From contig NZ_MTQN01000008.1 of the NCBI RefSeq assembly GCF_001984195.1, forward strand, positions 372,001 through 436,000: a stretch of DNA of 64,000 bases. Direction: 5' to 3'. Positions 8,891-17,533 of the stretch are shown one piece after another; the first letter of the stretch is position 1; each line of letters starts with the position of its first letter. The stretch comes from Kribbella sp. ALI-6-A (GTDB lineage Bacteria > Actinomycetota > Actinomycetes > Propionibacteriales > Kribbellaceae). The translations under genes and the position numbers were made by a program. A model generated the notes under the pieces. That model did not search any database. It saw nothing but the letters and a program-made list of their open reading frames with translations, and had not been told where the DNA came from.

Positions 8891-9637
8891 TCAGGCGTGG
8901 CGCGCGCCGGCCACCGCGGCGCGGATCGGCCCACGATGCAAGGGTCCGTGACCCGGCAACAGGAGGTCGGCGTCGAGGTCCTCCAATGTGCTCAGGGTCG
9001 CGAGCAGCGTGGTGCGGTCGGTGTGGTGGAACATTGCCGGCAGCAACTGTGGTCCGGTCGTCGCGGCGATCGGGTGCCCGGTGACCAGGCTGTCCCCGGT
9101 GATCACAGCGCCGACCGACGGCAGGTAGTACGCCGTATGGCCGGACGTGTGGCCATGGGTGGGCACCGGCACCGGCGCGCCGGGGAGATCGAGGGCGCCC
9201 GTCGACGGGAAGGCCTGGACGTGCGGCGCCGTCACGTCCTGCGTCGCGCCGTTGCGCAGGATGTGGACAGCCCATGGCAGCACCCGCGGCCGCCACAGAT
9301 TGGCGAGCAGCTTCGGCGGGGTCAACTGCTCCAGGTAGTCCCGATGCGCGTGGCCCACCTCAGCGGGATCGACGTACGCCGGGGTGCCGTACCGGTGATG
9401 GAACGGGTTCACCGCGCCCAGGTGATCGACATGCGCGTGCGTGACGAGGATCGCCCGTACGTCCTCGGGCCGCCGTCCGATCGCCCGGATCGACGCCTCG
9501 ACGTCCTCGAGATCGCCGGGATAGCCACCGTCGACCAGCGTCAGGTCGGTCCCGTCCCGCAACAACACCCAGTTGACCGCCGACCCCCGCACCAGGAAGA
9601 CGTCCTCAGCCGCCTCCACCACCCCGCGGTCACTCAC
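8891..9637 (-). CDS. MBL-fold metallo-hydrolase
   Basis: 248 residues. The metal-binding motif is intact: T-H-A-H-V-D-H near residue 66, a further metal His in PTHGHTSGH, Asp in ITGDSL, and a terminal LLPGHGP His. This is the metallo-beta-lactamase fold of the glyoxalase II/lactonase-like hydrolases, with two zinc or iron ions expected. The GTG start has AGGAG five bases upstream. It stands alone between the convergent LAL pair and the divergent GNAT gene, so the substrate is not indicated. Confidence 0.88.
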   Translation of the reverse strand: MSDRGVVEAAEDVFLVRGSAVNWVLLRDGTDLTLVDGGYPGDLEDVEASIRAIGRRPEDVRAILVTHAHVDHLGAVNPFHHRYGTPAYVDPAEVGHAHRDYLEQLTPPKLLANLWRPRVLPWAVHILRNGATQDVTAPHVQAFPSTGALDLPGAPVPVPTHGHTSGHTAYYLPSVGAVITGDSLVTGHPIAATTGPQLLPAMFHHTDRTTLLATLSTLEDLDADLLLPGHGPLHRGPIRAAVAGARHA

Positions 9638-9745
9638 CGGAACTCCTATCGATGCTTAAGGCAATAGTTGCCGCCACCGCACCATTGTCTCGTCCCGCCG
9701 CACCAGGACCCGCACCCGTGGCACAACCTCGCCACGGGCGGTGCG

Positions 9746-9751
9746 TACGGT
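9746..9751 (+). promoter_or_regulatory. Leaderless -10 (TACGGT) of the GNAT gene
   Basis: TACGGT followed by six bases (ACCGAA) and GTG at 9758. The spacing matches other leaderless promoters in the window and selects GTG 9758 as the start. Confidence 0.5.
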
Positions 9752-9757
9752 ACCGAA

Positions 9758-10243
9758 GTGAACCCAGCGAAGGACCTGATGATCCGGCCCGCAACTCCCG
9801 ACGACGTCGAAGCGCTCTACGCCGTCTACGCCGAACTGGCCGCCGACGGCGCCGTCGAGCCCCAGCAGGCGAAACCCCTGCGACAGACCTTCGACGAAGG
9901 CTGGGTCCGCGACCGCGCCGTCTACGCCGCCCACCTCGACGGCTCCGTTGCCGGCGGCTACTTCTTGCGACCCAACTTCCCGGCCTTCGCGGCCCACATC
10001 GCCCAGGGCGGTTACCTCGTCGCCCGCTCCGTACGCCGCCAGGGCATCGGCCGGAAGCTCGTCGAACACTCTCTGCAGGAAGCAACCGCAGCCGGCTACA
10101 CCGCGATGATGTTCAACCTGGTGATGGAGTCCAACCCGTCCCGTCACCTGTACGAAAGCGTCGGTTTCCAGCGCATTGGCACCATCCCCGACGTGCACGG
10201 CACCGAGAGTGCCCTCATCTACTGGCGCTCGCTGACCGGTTGA
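9758..10243 (+). CDS. GNAT-family N-acetyltransferase
   Basis: 161 residues from GTG 9758, whose promoter hexamer lies 6 nt upstream; an ATG at 9779 (MIRPATPDDV) is the alternative. The acetyl-CoA pyrophosphate-binding motif A is clear: YLVARSVRRQGIGRKLVEHS (R-x-x-G-I/G-x-x-L). The C-terminus has the usual N-P-S-R-H-L-Y-E-S-V-G-F-Q-R-I-G pattern of motif B. The acceptor substrate cannot be deduced. It converges on the MuiA-like gene with only 5 bp between stops. Confidence 0.88.
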   Translation: MNPAKDLMIRPATPDDVEALYAVYAELAADGAVEPQQAKPLRQTFDEGWVRDRAVYAAHLDGSVAGGYFLRPNFPAFAAHIAQGGYLVARSVRRQGIGRKLVEHSLQEATAAGYTAMMFNLVMESNPSRHLYESVGFQRIGTIPDVHGTESALIYWRSLTG

Positions 10244-10248
10244 CCGTT

Positions 10249-11817
10249 CTATTCGCGCCAACCGCTCAGCTCCACGGACTTCCCGGTGTCGACCCGGAAG
10301 CCGAGTCTGATCGCGGCCTCGGCGCCGGCGGACAGGTCGAGCTTCCAGGTGACGACGCCGAGGTCGGTGGTTTCGGCCGGCTCCGGTACGGCGGTGGTCG
10401 GCTTGACCGCGATCTCGTGGTCGCGGGCCACCGGCAACTGGTCGAGCACCGTAATCCGGGCCGTGCGGGGCGTGTGGTTCTCGATCTTCGTCTCGTACTC
10501 GACCTCACGCCGGCGGGTCGATCCGAGCGTCGCCTTGGTCGCGGTCCGGCGGACCAGCTTGCGCTCGACGCGGATCCGGTCGTCCAGGCCGAGGGCGAGC
10601 TCGACGTCTTCACCGGGCGCCCAGAGCGGCAGGGCGGCCGAGCCGACGAAGTCCGCCTCGTGGAAGACGGAGGCCTTTCCGGCGGGCAAGGTGTGCTCCG
10701 AGGAGTTCACGACCGTGGCCCGCAGGTGAACGTCGGTCGACCGGACCGGCGCGGTGACGTAGTCCAGTTCGGAGTCGAGGTCGACGGACGCGATCGTCGC
10801 GCGGTGCGAGGCGCCGTCAGCGGGGACGGCGACCGGTCGCGGCGGGGTGTAGGTCGCCGCGGTGACACCCTGCTCGACGGTCGCGGCGAGGTCGGTGAAC
10901 ACGGGCGCCTCGGCCTGGAGGCTCTCGGCGCCGTGCCGGGCCCTCCTGCCTCCGCCGTAGCCCAGCGGGGCTCCGGCCGGCGCGGCTGCGACGGGCACCG
11001 GTGGGTGATAGCGGTCCAGGTACCAGGGGTCGAGCTCAGGCACCTTCGCCGTCACCATCGGCCGCGCGGTCGACAGCGTGAGATCACACTCCGGCCAGTC
11101 CTCACCGGTGTGCTGGGTGATCAGCCCATACCAGTTCAGCGTCAGCCGATCCCCGATCAGGCGGACGTCGTACGAACTGGTCCACCCGGCCCGCGGTACG
11201 ACGTATGACAGCTCGATCTCCACCTCCGCCTCGGACTCCAGTGCCAGCCCGACAGCAGCCGAGCGGCGATCGGGAACGCGCTGCTCGACAACCGCGGCCA
11301 ACCGACGGTCGGCCGCCGCCAGACGTTCCTCAGCTTCCCGCCGCTGCTCGGCCAACTCCCGCCGCTTGGCCCGTACGGCGGACAACCGTCCAGCCAGCGA
11401 CTCGGTGAACTCACCAAGCTCAACCGTCGCATCCCCGGCGGCAAGCGTCCGGGCGAACGTCCCACCGGCCCGCCGACCCAGCTGTGCGAGGAACTGGTCG
11501 AGCTGCGCCTGGACCTCGTCGGCGTCCGACAGTTCGTCCACCTCGGCCTGCGCCTCGCGACGCTGACGCTCCAGCTCGGCGACGGTCTCGTCCGGCGCCT
11601 GCGGAAGATGCCGTACGGCCACGTCCACCCCGAGCACCGTGGCCGGCCCGCGGCCGGAGACCCGCACGGAGTCCTCCTGCAACGCCAGCGGAAGCGACTC
11701 GACGTACACGGTCCGGTCACCGGCCGGCACGGTGATCCGCCCGCGCCGGGTGACCCGCGCCCGGTCGGGATAGACGACAACGGCCACGATGGGGGCGTCC
11801 ACCACGAGTTCGCTCAT
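10249..11817 (-). CDS. Mucoidy inhibitor MuiA-like protein (DUF4139)
   Basis: 522 residues. The N-terminal domain (VVDAPIVAVVVYPDRARVTRRGRI..., DUF4140-like) is followed by a coiled coil at about residues 85-175, rich in Glu, Arg and Ala (ELERQRREAQAEVDEL, AKRRELAEQRREAEERL). The beta-rich DUF4139 domain then fills the rest, beginning with ELSYVVPRAGWTSSYDVRL. The family is named after an Azotobacter protein that affects mucoidy; its biochemical role is unknown. No signal peptide is visible. A TACTGT hexamer 6 nt before the ATG indicates a leaderless transcript. Confidence 0.85.
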   Translation of the reverse strand: MSELVVDAPIVAVVVYPDRARVTRRGRITVPAGDRTVYVESLPLALQEDSVRVSGRGPATVLGVDVAVRHLPQAPDETVAELERQRREAQAEVDELSDADEVQAQLDQFLAQLGRRAGGTFARTLAAGDATVELGEFTESLAGRLSAVRAKRRELAEQRREAEERLAAADRRLAAVVEQRVPDRRSAAVGLALESEAEVEIELSYVVPRAGWTSSYDVRLIGDRLTLNWYGLITQHTGEDWPECDLTLSTARPMVTAKVPELDPWYLDRYHPPVPVAAAPAGAPLGYGGGRRARHGAESLQAEAPVFTDLAATVEQGVTAATYTPPRPVAVPADGASHRATIASVDLDSELDYVTAPVRSTDVHLRATVVNSSEHTLPAGKASVFHEADFVGSAALPLWAPGEDVELALGLDDRIRVERKLVRRTATKATLGSTRRREVEYETKIENHTPRTARITVLDQLPVARDHEIAVKPTTAVPEPAETTDLGVVTWKLDLSAGAEAAIRLGFRVDTGKSVELSGWRE

Positions 11818-11823
11818 GGCCCG

Positions 11824-11829
11824 ACAGTA
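11824..11829 (-). promoter_or_regulatory. Leaderless -10 (TACTGT) of the MuiA-like gene
   Basis: Reverse-strand TACTGT, six bases (CGGGCC), then ATG at 11817. Same spacing as the other leaderless promoters here. Confidence 0.55.
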
Positions 11830-11863
11830 ACCCCCATGGGGTGCCCTCGGCCGCCCGAACGAC

Positions 11864-11897
11864 GACCGGGCCGAACCCCGTGGGATCCGGCCCGGCC
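11864..11897 (-). terminator. GC-rich hairpin after the subtilase gene
   Basis: Arms of about 15 bp (ACCGGGCCGAACCCC / GGATCCGGCCCGGCC, with two or three G-U or mismatched positions) around a 3-nt loop, 12 bp beyond the TAG of the protease gene. There is no U-tract, which is common for actinobacterial terminators. Confidence 0.5.
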
Positions 11898-11908
11898 ATC
11901 GCGGTGCG

Positions 11909-14900
11909 CTAGTTGACGATGATCCGGTCGACCTCGATCGTGAGGCCCTTGACGAGTGGCGTGGAGGTCCCGGTCGTGACCGTGCCGGTGCCCTGCTGCA
12001 CTCCCTTGATGTTCATCGAGTACGTCATCGAACCACCGGGGGCTCCCGGCGTCGACTGGATGCGGTAGTTCTCGGTCGGCGGGCCGGTGATCTGGCTGCC
12101 GGCCGTGCCCTCGGAGTTCTCGGCTCCGACGGTCAGGCCGTAGCCGGCCGGCGGACTGCCGAGCGACCCGTTGTAGGTGTAGCTGATGTCCTCGGTGCCG
12201 TTGACCCCGATCCACTGCTGGAACACCTTCAGGTCGGACGTGCCGAACACGTTCACCCGCCACTCCAGCACGATCCAGTCCGACACCCCGTCGGTCAGGC
12301 TGGTCGCGTAGATGCCCGGTGCGCCGGTGCCGTCCAGATCGGTCCAGTACGACGCGAGCACGTTGTTCGGCCGGGCGGGATCCGGCAGGTTCTGCGGCGT
12401 GAACTGCACGTCCTCGCTCGACGACGTGCCGCCGACGACCGAGTATCCGTTCGAGGTCACGCCGATCCGGTTGTACGTCTGCCCGGCGTACTGGAACGCC
12501 GGCAGATTGAAGTTCAGCGCCTCTTCGTCCCCGATCGGGGTGGGCGTGACGCCGAACGTGTCGAGCGGGATGTAACCGAACGTCTCACCCGGTGCGATGA
12601 CCGGTCGATCGGGTTGGCGCGCGGCCAGTGTCCCGGTCTTGGTCGCGATCTGGGTGCCGATCTTGGTCGCGCCGGTGACGCTGTTCAGCCGGAGTTGCGA
12701 GCTCAGCGTGCTCACCGCGGTGACCTGCGCGCTCTGCAGGCTGTTGTTCTGCACGGTCACGGTGCAGGTCGACGCGCCGGTGTTGCGCGCGATGGTCGAC
12801 GGCGTACAGGTCTGGTCGATCGGTACGACGCCTTCCTGGCGGAAGAACGCGACCGGCAGGTGCAGGGCCCGGCTGCCGCCGACCTGCTTGAGGTTGACCT
12901 GACCGAAGTACTGCCCGTCGGGCAGTGCGGGTGCGGTGATGGCGATCGTCAGTTTCTGCGTCTTGCCGGGCTTCACCTGGAACACCGGCGGTAGCACGGT
13001 GACGTTCGCGCCGCTGACCGTCGTACCGGCGGCGGTGAAGGTGAGCGTCTGGTTGGTGACGTTCTTGACCGTCCGCTCGGCGGTGATCAGGCCGGGCATC
13101 GTCGGTGCGTTCACCGACGGCAGGTTGAGGTCGATCCGGTTCAGCGAGTCGGTCGCCGCGGCCGCGTAGTTGGCCGCCGTCTCGTCCAGCGTCAGACCGG
13201 GATCGCCGGCCTTGGTGAGGTCGATCCGGCCGCTGCCGTAGTCGAACGGGTCCGCCTGGGTGACCCGGTCCGGCTTCTTGACCGTGGTCTTGGCCGTGGT
13301 GCCCAGCGCGGACTTGACCTGGCCCGGCGTCCACGAGGGGTGCAGGGCGAACACCAGCGCGGCCGCGCCGGCCACGTGCGGGGACGACATCGACGTACCG
13401 GCGATCGCCTGGTACAGGTTCCCGGGCGGTCCCTCGGAGGGGGACTCGGGAGTCGGCGTGTGGCCCGCGAGGATGTGCAGACCGGGTGCGGTGACGTCGG
13501 GCTTGAGGAAGTCGCCACCGGGACCGCGCGACGAGAACGACGTCATCACGTCGCCCTGCCAGGTGGTCTTGGTGCCCGGCGTCATCGACGCGGTGGTGGC
13601 CGGATGCGCCGCCAGGAACGCGAGCAGTACGTCGGCGTCCGGCTTCTCGAGCTGTGCCGTCGGCAGCCAGTGGTTGTCGGTGAACACGTCGGACGGGAAG
13701 GTCGTGTTGTACATCAGCATGCCGACCGCGCCGCCCTGCTTGACGTTGAAGCCCTTCATCACCCGGCCCGGCGTGAACTGGCAGGCGACGATCTTGCCGG
13801 TGAAGATGCCCGGAGGCGCCGGGGTGTTGCAGGTGACGTCGTTGTACGGCGGCGCCGAGGCGAGCACGACCGGTGCCGGGGTGCTGAGGCCCGGGGTGAC
13901 CGACGCGCCGGAGATCGTGGCGGTCGTGCCGCCGCCGGACAGCGTGACCGTCGAGCGGAACGTCCGGCTCTGCGTGGAAGCCGCCACGGTCGTGACCCAC
14001 GGGCTGCGGTGGTCGGTGGTGTTCGCGCCCGGACCGGAGTTGCCGGCCGAGGCGGCCACGAACACGCCGGCCGCGTAGGCGTCCAGGAAGGCGAGCTCCA
14101 CCGGGTCGCTGTAGGGATCGCTGCCGCCGGAGATCGAGAAGTTGATCACCTTCACGCCGTCGAGAATCGCCCGCGCGACGGCCGCGGCCGAGTCGCTGGG
14201 GAAACAGCCCTCGGCGCCGCAGACCTTGTAGACCGAGACGGCCGAGGCCGGGGCGATCCCGAGGATCGGTCCGCGGTCGATGCCGAGGGTGTTGGCGTTC
14301 GCGACCGGTCCACCGGCCGACGTCGTCGCGGTGTGCGTGCCGTGCCCGTTGGAGTCACGCGCGGAGTCGGGATAGACGTCGCCGCCGATCACCGCGTTGT
14401 AGGTGTCGAGGAACGGCCGTCCGCCGATCAGCTTGTTGTTGCAGGTGTAGACGTCGGTCGCCGGCGTCAGCGGGTTGTCGCCGAAGTCGCACACCCGTGG
14501 CGTGCCGTCGACGGTCGGCGACGGTGCCGGCAGCGTGCCGGGGTCGGCGAACGACGGGTGCTCGGGCCAGGCGCCGGTGTCCAGGATGCCGACGACGACC
14601 CCCTTGCCGGAGGAGGCCGAGCCGCCGAGCCGGTTGTAGATCGCCGGGGCGCCGATGAAGGCGCCGCTGGAGTCGGTGAGCAGCTTCTGCGGGTTGTCCT
14701 GCTGGACCGCGGCCACGCCGGGCAGCTTCAGCAGCTCACGCGCCTTGTTGGCCTGCACGCTCAGCGCGACGCCGCCGTACACGGTGCGGAGCTTCTGACC
14801 GGCGCGCGCACTCGGAACCTCGTCGCGCAACGCGGCGAGGAACTTGTTCTCCACTGCCGCCACGTGCTGGAGGTACTTGGTCGCGTTCGCGCTGCGGGGA

Positions 14901-15262
14901 TCGAGGCGTTTGCCGGTGACCGCCGGGCTGGTGCCGGGCAGTCCCTTGATCCCGCCGCGGTACGACGCCAGCGCGTCGTAGTCGAGCTTGACGACCACGC
15001 GGACCTGCTTGGCCGAGGTGCTGTTGACGAGTGCCGGGTCGCTCTTGGCGAGTTGACCGCTGGGCGATTTGGCGCCGTGAACGGTGTCCGCGACCGTGAG
15101 TGGCGTCGCGGTCCAGGGCCGGCCGCTGGGGCCTGTCGGTGGCGGGTCGGCGGCCGACGCGCTCACCGCGGGCAGAGTCGCGGCGACCAGCAGGCCGGCG
15201 GACAGGCCGGCGATGGTGACGCGTCGAGTGGATCGGACGTGGGTCCGGGCAGTGGACCTCAT
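11909..15262 (-). CDS. Secreted S8 (subtilisin-like) serine protease with PA domain
   Basis: 1117 residues. Signal peptide about 1-38 (Arg-rich, then AGLSAGLLVAATLPAVSASA). An I9-type propeptide spans about 85-195. Catalytic triad: D228 (GILDTG), H307 (NGHGTH), S624 (GTSMSSPHVAGAAAL), with oxyanion Asn408 (SAGNSGPG). A protease-associated (PA) domain is inserted between His and Ser, about 440-550. After the catalytic domain come an Fn3-like beta domain (about 690-800) and a long Thr/Gly-rich beta C-terminal region probably involved in substrate binding. It fits large secreted actinobacterial subtilases used in protein scavenging. GGGAGG precedes the ATG. A hairpin follows the stop. Confidence 0.95.
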   Translation of the reverse strand: MRSTARTHVRSTRRVTIAGLSAGLLVAATLPAVSASAADPPPTGPSGRPWTATPLTVADTVHGAKSPSGQLAKSDPALVNSTSAKQVRVVVKLDYDALASYRGGIKGLPGTSPAVTGKRLDPRSANATKYLQHVAAVENKFLAALRDEVPSARAGQKLRTVYGGVALSVQANKARELLKLPGVAAVQQDNPQKLLTDSSGAFIGAPAIYNRLGGSASSGKGVVVGILDTGAWPEHPSFADPGTLPAPSPTVDGTPRVCDFGDNPLTPATDVYTCNNKLIGGRPFLDTYNAVIGGDVYPDSARDSNGHGTHTATTSAGGPVANANTLGIDRGPILGIAPASAVSVYKVCGAEGCFPSDSAAAVARAILDGVKVINFSISGGSDPYSDPVELAFLDAYAAGVFVAASAGNSGPGANTTDHRSPWVTTVAASTQSRTFRSTVTLSGGGTTATISGASVTPGLSTPAPVVLASAPPYNDVTCNTPAPPGIFTGKIVACQFTPGRVMKGFNVKQGGAVGMLMYNTTFPSDVFTDNHWLPTAQLEKPDADVLLAFLAAHPATTASMTPGTKTTWQGDVMTSFSSRGPGGDFLKPDVTAPGLHILAGHTPTPESPSEGPPGNLYQAIAGTSMSSPHVAGAAALVFALHPSWTPGQVKSALGTTAKTTVKKPDRVTQADPFDYGSGRIDLTKAGDPGLTLDETAANYAAAATDSLNRIDLNLPSVNAPTMPGLITAERTVKNVTNQTLTFTAAGTTVSGANVTVLPPVFQVKPGKTQKLTIAITAPALPDGQYFGQVNLKQVGGSRALHLPVAFFRQEGVVPIDQTCTPSTIARNTGASTCTVTVQNNSLQSAQVTAVSTLSSQLRLNSVTGATKIGTQIATKTGTLAARQPDRPVIAPGETFGYIPLDTFGVTPTPIGDEEALNFNLPAFQYAGQTYNRIGVTSNGYSVVGGTSSSEDVQFTPQNLPDPARPNNVLASYWTDLDGTGAPGIYATSLTDGVSDWIVLEWRVNVFGTSDLKVFQQWIGVNGTEDISYTYNGSLGSPPAGYGLTVGAENSEGTAGSQITGPPTENYRIQSTPGAPGGSMTYSMNIKGVQQGTGTVTTGTSTPLVKGLTIEVDRIIVN

Positions 15263-15472
15263 GTGGGCCTCCCGTGAAGGCAGCTGACGCCGTCACCACA
15301 GAAGGCCAGGCATGGGACGTCGGGCAACGCCGCGACGGCGCTGCAGACCCTTCAGTCCTGTGACCGAACCCCCCCGGGTTCCGGCGTACCGGCAGGAGCC
15401 CCCACGGCACCCGCCTGAGCAGAGGCTAAGCCCACAACGTCACTCTCGGCTAGACCTCGTGCACGGTCCAGC

Positions 15473-16072
15473 TCAGTCGCAGGTGTCGCAGATCCCGCTG
15501 GCCGGCGTCTGCAGGTTGCAGCGCGGGCACTTGTTGATCGGCCGCTCGGCGATCGCGGCCTTGCGGGCCCGGCCGCGGGCCGCGCTCAGCTTCGACGGGA
15601 TCACCGGGCTGCCGCCGTCGGCCGGCAGACCGGCCGCCTGGAAGTGGCGGTAGACGGCGAGGCGCTCGTGCGAGGCGTGAACGTCGGGGTCCGGGGGAGT
15701 GGTGCCCGTCGCGGCACCCACGATCGCGGCGTACCCGTCGAAGACGCTCTCGTCGGCGTTGACGCACAGCGCGGACAGCATCGGCTCACCCCGCCGAAGG
15801 CTCTCGGCCGAGACCTCGGCGAGCACGCCGCCGATCCACTGCCGGGTCGGCTGCTTGGTGCGGATGCCGGTCAGCTCCTGGACGCCGGTGGCGATGTCCT
15901 TGTGCTGCACCAGGGCCTGGTACTTTCCGGCCGCGCGGAGCAACATCTCCCGCGCGGCGCCCGCCCACTCGGTTCGCGCGGTGGCGATCCCGACGTCGGA
16001 CACGTCACGCCAAGCGCGTTCCTCGACATCCGGCAGGTTCTGGTCTGGTGCGGCGACATCGGAAGTGGACAC
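15473..16072 (-). CDS. Hypothetical protein with C-terminal zinc ribbon
   Basis: 199 residues; no family recognised. The body is alpha/beta with no membrane segment. The last 18 residues hold two CxxC pairs (CPRCNLQTPASGICDTCD) that would bind one zinc ion, a zinc-ribbon tail like those on nucleic-acid-associated or chaperone proteins. The GTG start at 16072 is supported by a reverse-strand TAGGGT hexamer 6 nt upstream. It lies 44 bp downstream of the YihY gene on the same strand but has its own apparent promoter. Confidence 0.75.
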   Translation of the reverse strand: MSTSDVAAPDQNLPDVEERAWRDVSDVGIATARTEWAGAAREMLLRAAGKYQALVQHKDIATGVQELTGIRTKQPTRQWIGGVLAEVSAESLRRGEPMLSALCVNADESVFDGYAAIVGAATGTTPPDPDVHASHERLAVYRHFQAAGLPADGGSPVIPSKLSAARGRARKAAIAERPINKCPRCNLQTPASGICDTCD

Positions 16073-16078
16073 CTGAAG

Positions 16079-16084
16079 ACCCTA
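16079..16084 (-). promoter_or_regulatory. Leaderless -10 (TAGGGT) of the zinc-ribbon gene
   Basis: Reverse-strand TAGGGT, six bases (CTTCAG), then GTG at 16072. Confidence 0.55.
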
Positions 16085-16116
16085 ACCGGGTCAGCTCCAG
16101 GCGCGAAAACCGCGCC

Positions 16117-17100
16117 TCAGCGGTCGTGCGAATCGAAGGTGACCTCGATCGTTTCGGCGGCCTTGTGACGTTGTGCCTGGGCGTACATCGCGTAGGCCCG
16201 ATGGTCGGCCGGGGTCAGGTCGGTGGCGGAGTCGGTGAACAGCGCGAGCAACGAGCGCGGGTAGAGCCGGTGCACGATCACCGAGTTCAGCTCGGCGCCG
16301 ATCACCGCGATCGTCGAGGCGCCGTAGATGAGCCCGATCAGCCCGAGGGTCAGCGCGAACACGCCGTTCACCTCGCTGGCCTTGGCCAGGACGTCGTTGA
16401 CGTAGATGCCGCCCAGACGCTCGAGCAGATGCCAGCCGAGCGCGGTCAGGAACGCTCCAGGGACGATCTGCCGAAAGGGCGGCCGAGGCCTCGTCCCGGG
16501 CCGCAGGCAGAGCGTCAGCATGGCAGTCAGCACCAGCACCGAGCCGATCGAGACCAGCCACCCCATGTTGTCGGCGAGCTGCCCGGACAGCTTGCCCATG
16601 CTGCCGGCCAGGACGGTCAGGGTGGCGAAGCTGAGTACGGTGAGCCCCGCCAGCGACAGCAGCGCACCCGACCGCAGACGCCCACGGAACGGATTGGGCC
16701 GCCTGTTCCGCGGCACGCCCCACGTGACGTTGACCGCGTTCTGCACCGCTTGCCCGAGCCCGATCACGCCGTACACCGCGGTGGCCGTGCCGACGATCAC
16801 CGCCGCCGTACTGCCCTGCAGACCCTGCGGCGTCGCCAGCTGGGTCCCCACGATCGGGAACTCCTTGAGCGCCGACTCCAGCACCGCGCGCTGCAGGTCC
16901 TCGTTGCCCTGCAGCACGAAGCCGAGCACCGACGAGGAGATCAGCAGCATCGGAAAGATCGCCACGAACGCGTAGTAGGTGACGATCACCGCGAGATAGC
17001 TGCCCTGGTCGTCGAAGAACTTGTACACCACGGCGAGCGGGAACCCGAGCCTTCGCCGCCGCCGCTGTACGGCGTCCAGCCGCTGTCCCAAGGTCGTCAC
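16117..17100 (-). CDS. YihY/BrkB-family inner membrane protein
   Basis: 327 residues with six predicted membrane helices, e.g. SYLAVIVTYYAFVAIFPMLL, TAAVIVGTATAVYGVIGLGQ and GVFALTLGLIGLIYGASTIAVI. The YihY/virulence factor BrkB signature is visible: VTYYAFVAIFPMLL near residue 40, NAVNVTWGVPRNRRPN near 125, and LNSVIVHRLYPRS near 270. Members are integral membrane proteins with no settled function; the old RNase BN name is wrong for this family. The GTG start is supported by TACGGT 6 nt upstream. Confidence 0.9.
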   Translation of the reverse strand: MTTLGQRLDAVQRRRRRLGFPLAVVYKFFDDQGSYLAVIVTYYAFVAIFPMLLISSSVLGFVLQGNEDLQRAVLESALKEFPIVGTQLATPQGLQGSTAAVIVGTATAVYGVIGLGQAVQNAVNVTWGVPRNRRPNPFRGRLRSGALLSLAGLTVLSFATLTVLAGSMGKLSGQLADNMGWLVSIGSVLVLTAMLTLCLRPGTRPRPPFRQIVPGAFLTALGWHLLERLGGIYVNDVLAKASEVNGVFALTLGLIGLIYGASTIAVIGAELNSVIVHRLYPRSLLALFTDSATDLTPADHRAYAMYAQAQRHKAAETIEVTFDSHDR

Positions 17101-17106
17101 GCACCA

Positions 17107-17112
17107 ACCGTA
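17107..17112 (-). promoter_or_regulatory. Leaderless -10 (TACGGT) of the yihY-like gene
   Basis: Reverse-strand TACGGT, six bases (TGGTGC), then GTG at 17100. Confidence 0.55.
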
Positions 17113-17155
17113 CGATCCCGGGCACGCGCTGCTGCTCAGGGTCGGCGGCGCGGCC

Positions 17156-17482
17156 TCACCAGGACCAGCCGCGGGAGGCCAGTTCCTGCTCCTCGAGCCA
17201 GCGTTTGTCCTCGCCGCGCGCCAAGTGCACCGTCTCCGGTACGCCGGCCAGACGGCACGCCTCGTCGAGCAGGTCGTCGTACGCCGCCTCGGCGGCCATC
17301 AACCGGTGGGCCCGCGCGTAGATCCGCGGCGCGGTCTCGATCCGCTGGATCTCGACCGCCAGCCGGCCGAGCCTGGTCTGCAGCCGTAGCGTCTCGAACG
17401 GATCAGCGACCGTGACGGATCGCCGGCGGAACTGGCCCGCCAGCTGACACAGTGACGTCCGCAGCCACTCCATCGCCCTCAC
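17156..17482 (-). CDS. Small helical hypothetical protein
   Basis: 108 residues, ATG with AGGGAG upstream. Basic N-terminus, no membrane segment, mostly helical (LRLQTRLGRLAVEIQRIE, RAHRLMAAEAAYDDLLDEAC). I do not recognise a family. The protein ends in an aromatic tail (ELASRGWSW). It is co-oriented with the YihY gene 55 bp downstream, but that gene has its own promoter hexamer. Confidence 0.7.
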   Translation of the reverse strand: MRAMEWLRTSLCQLAGQFRRRSVTVADPFETLRLQTRLGRLAVEIQRIETAPRIYARAHRLMAAEAAYDDLLDEACRLAGVPETVHLARGEDKRWLEEQELASRGWSW

Positions 17483-17533
17483 TCCCTGCGTCGAGATTAC
17501 GACGAGCAGGTCGCCGAGGGCGAGAGCCTGGCG

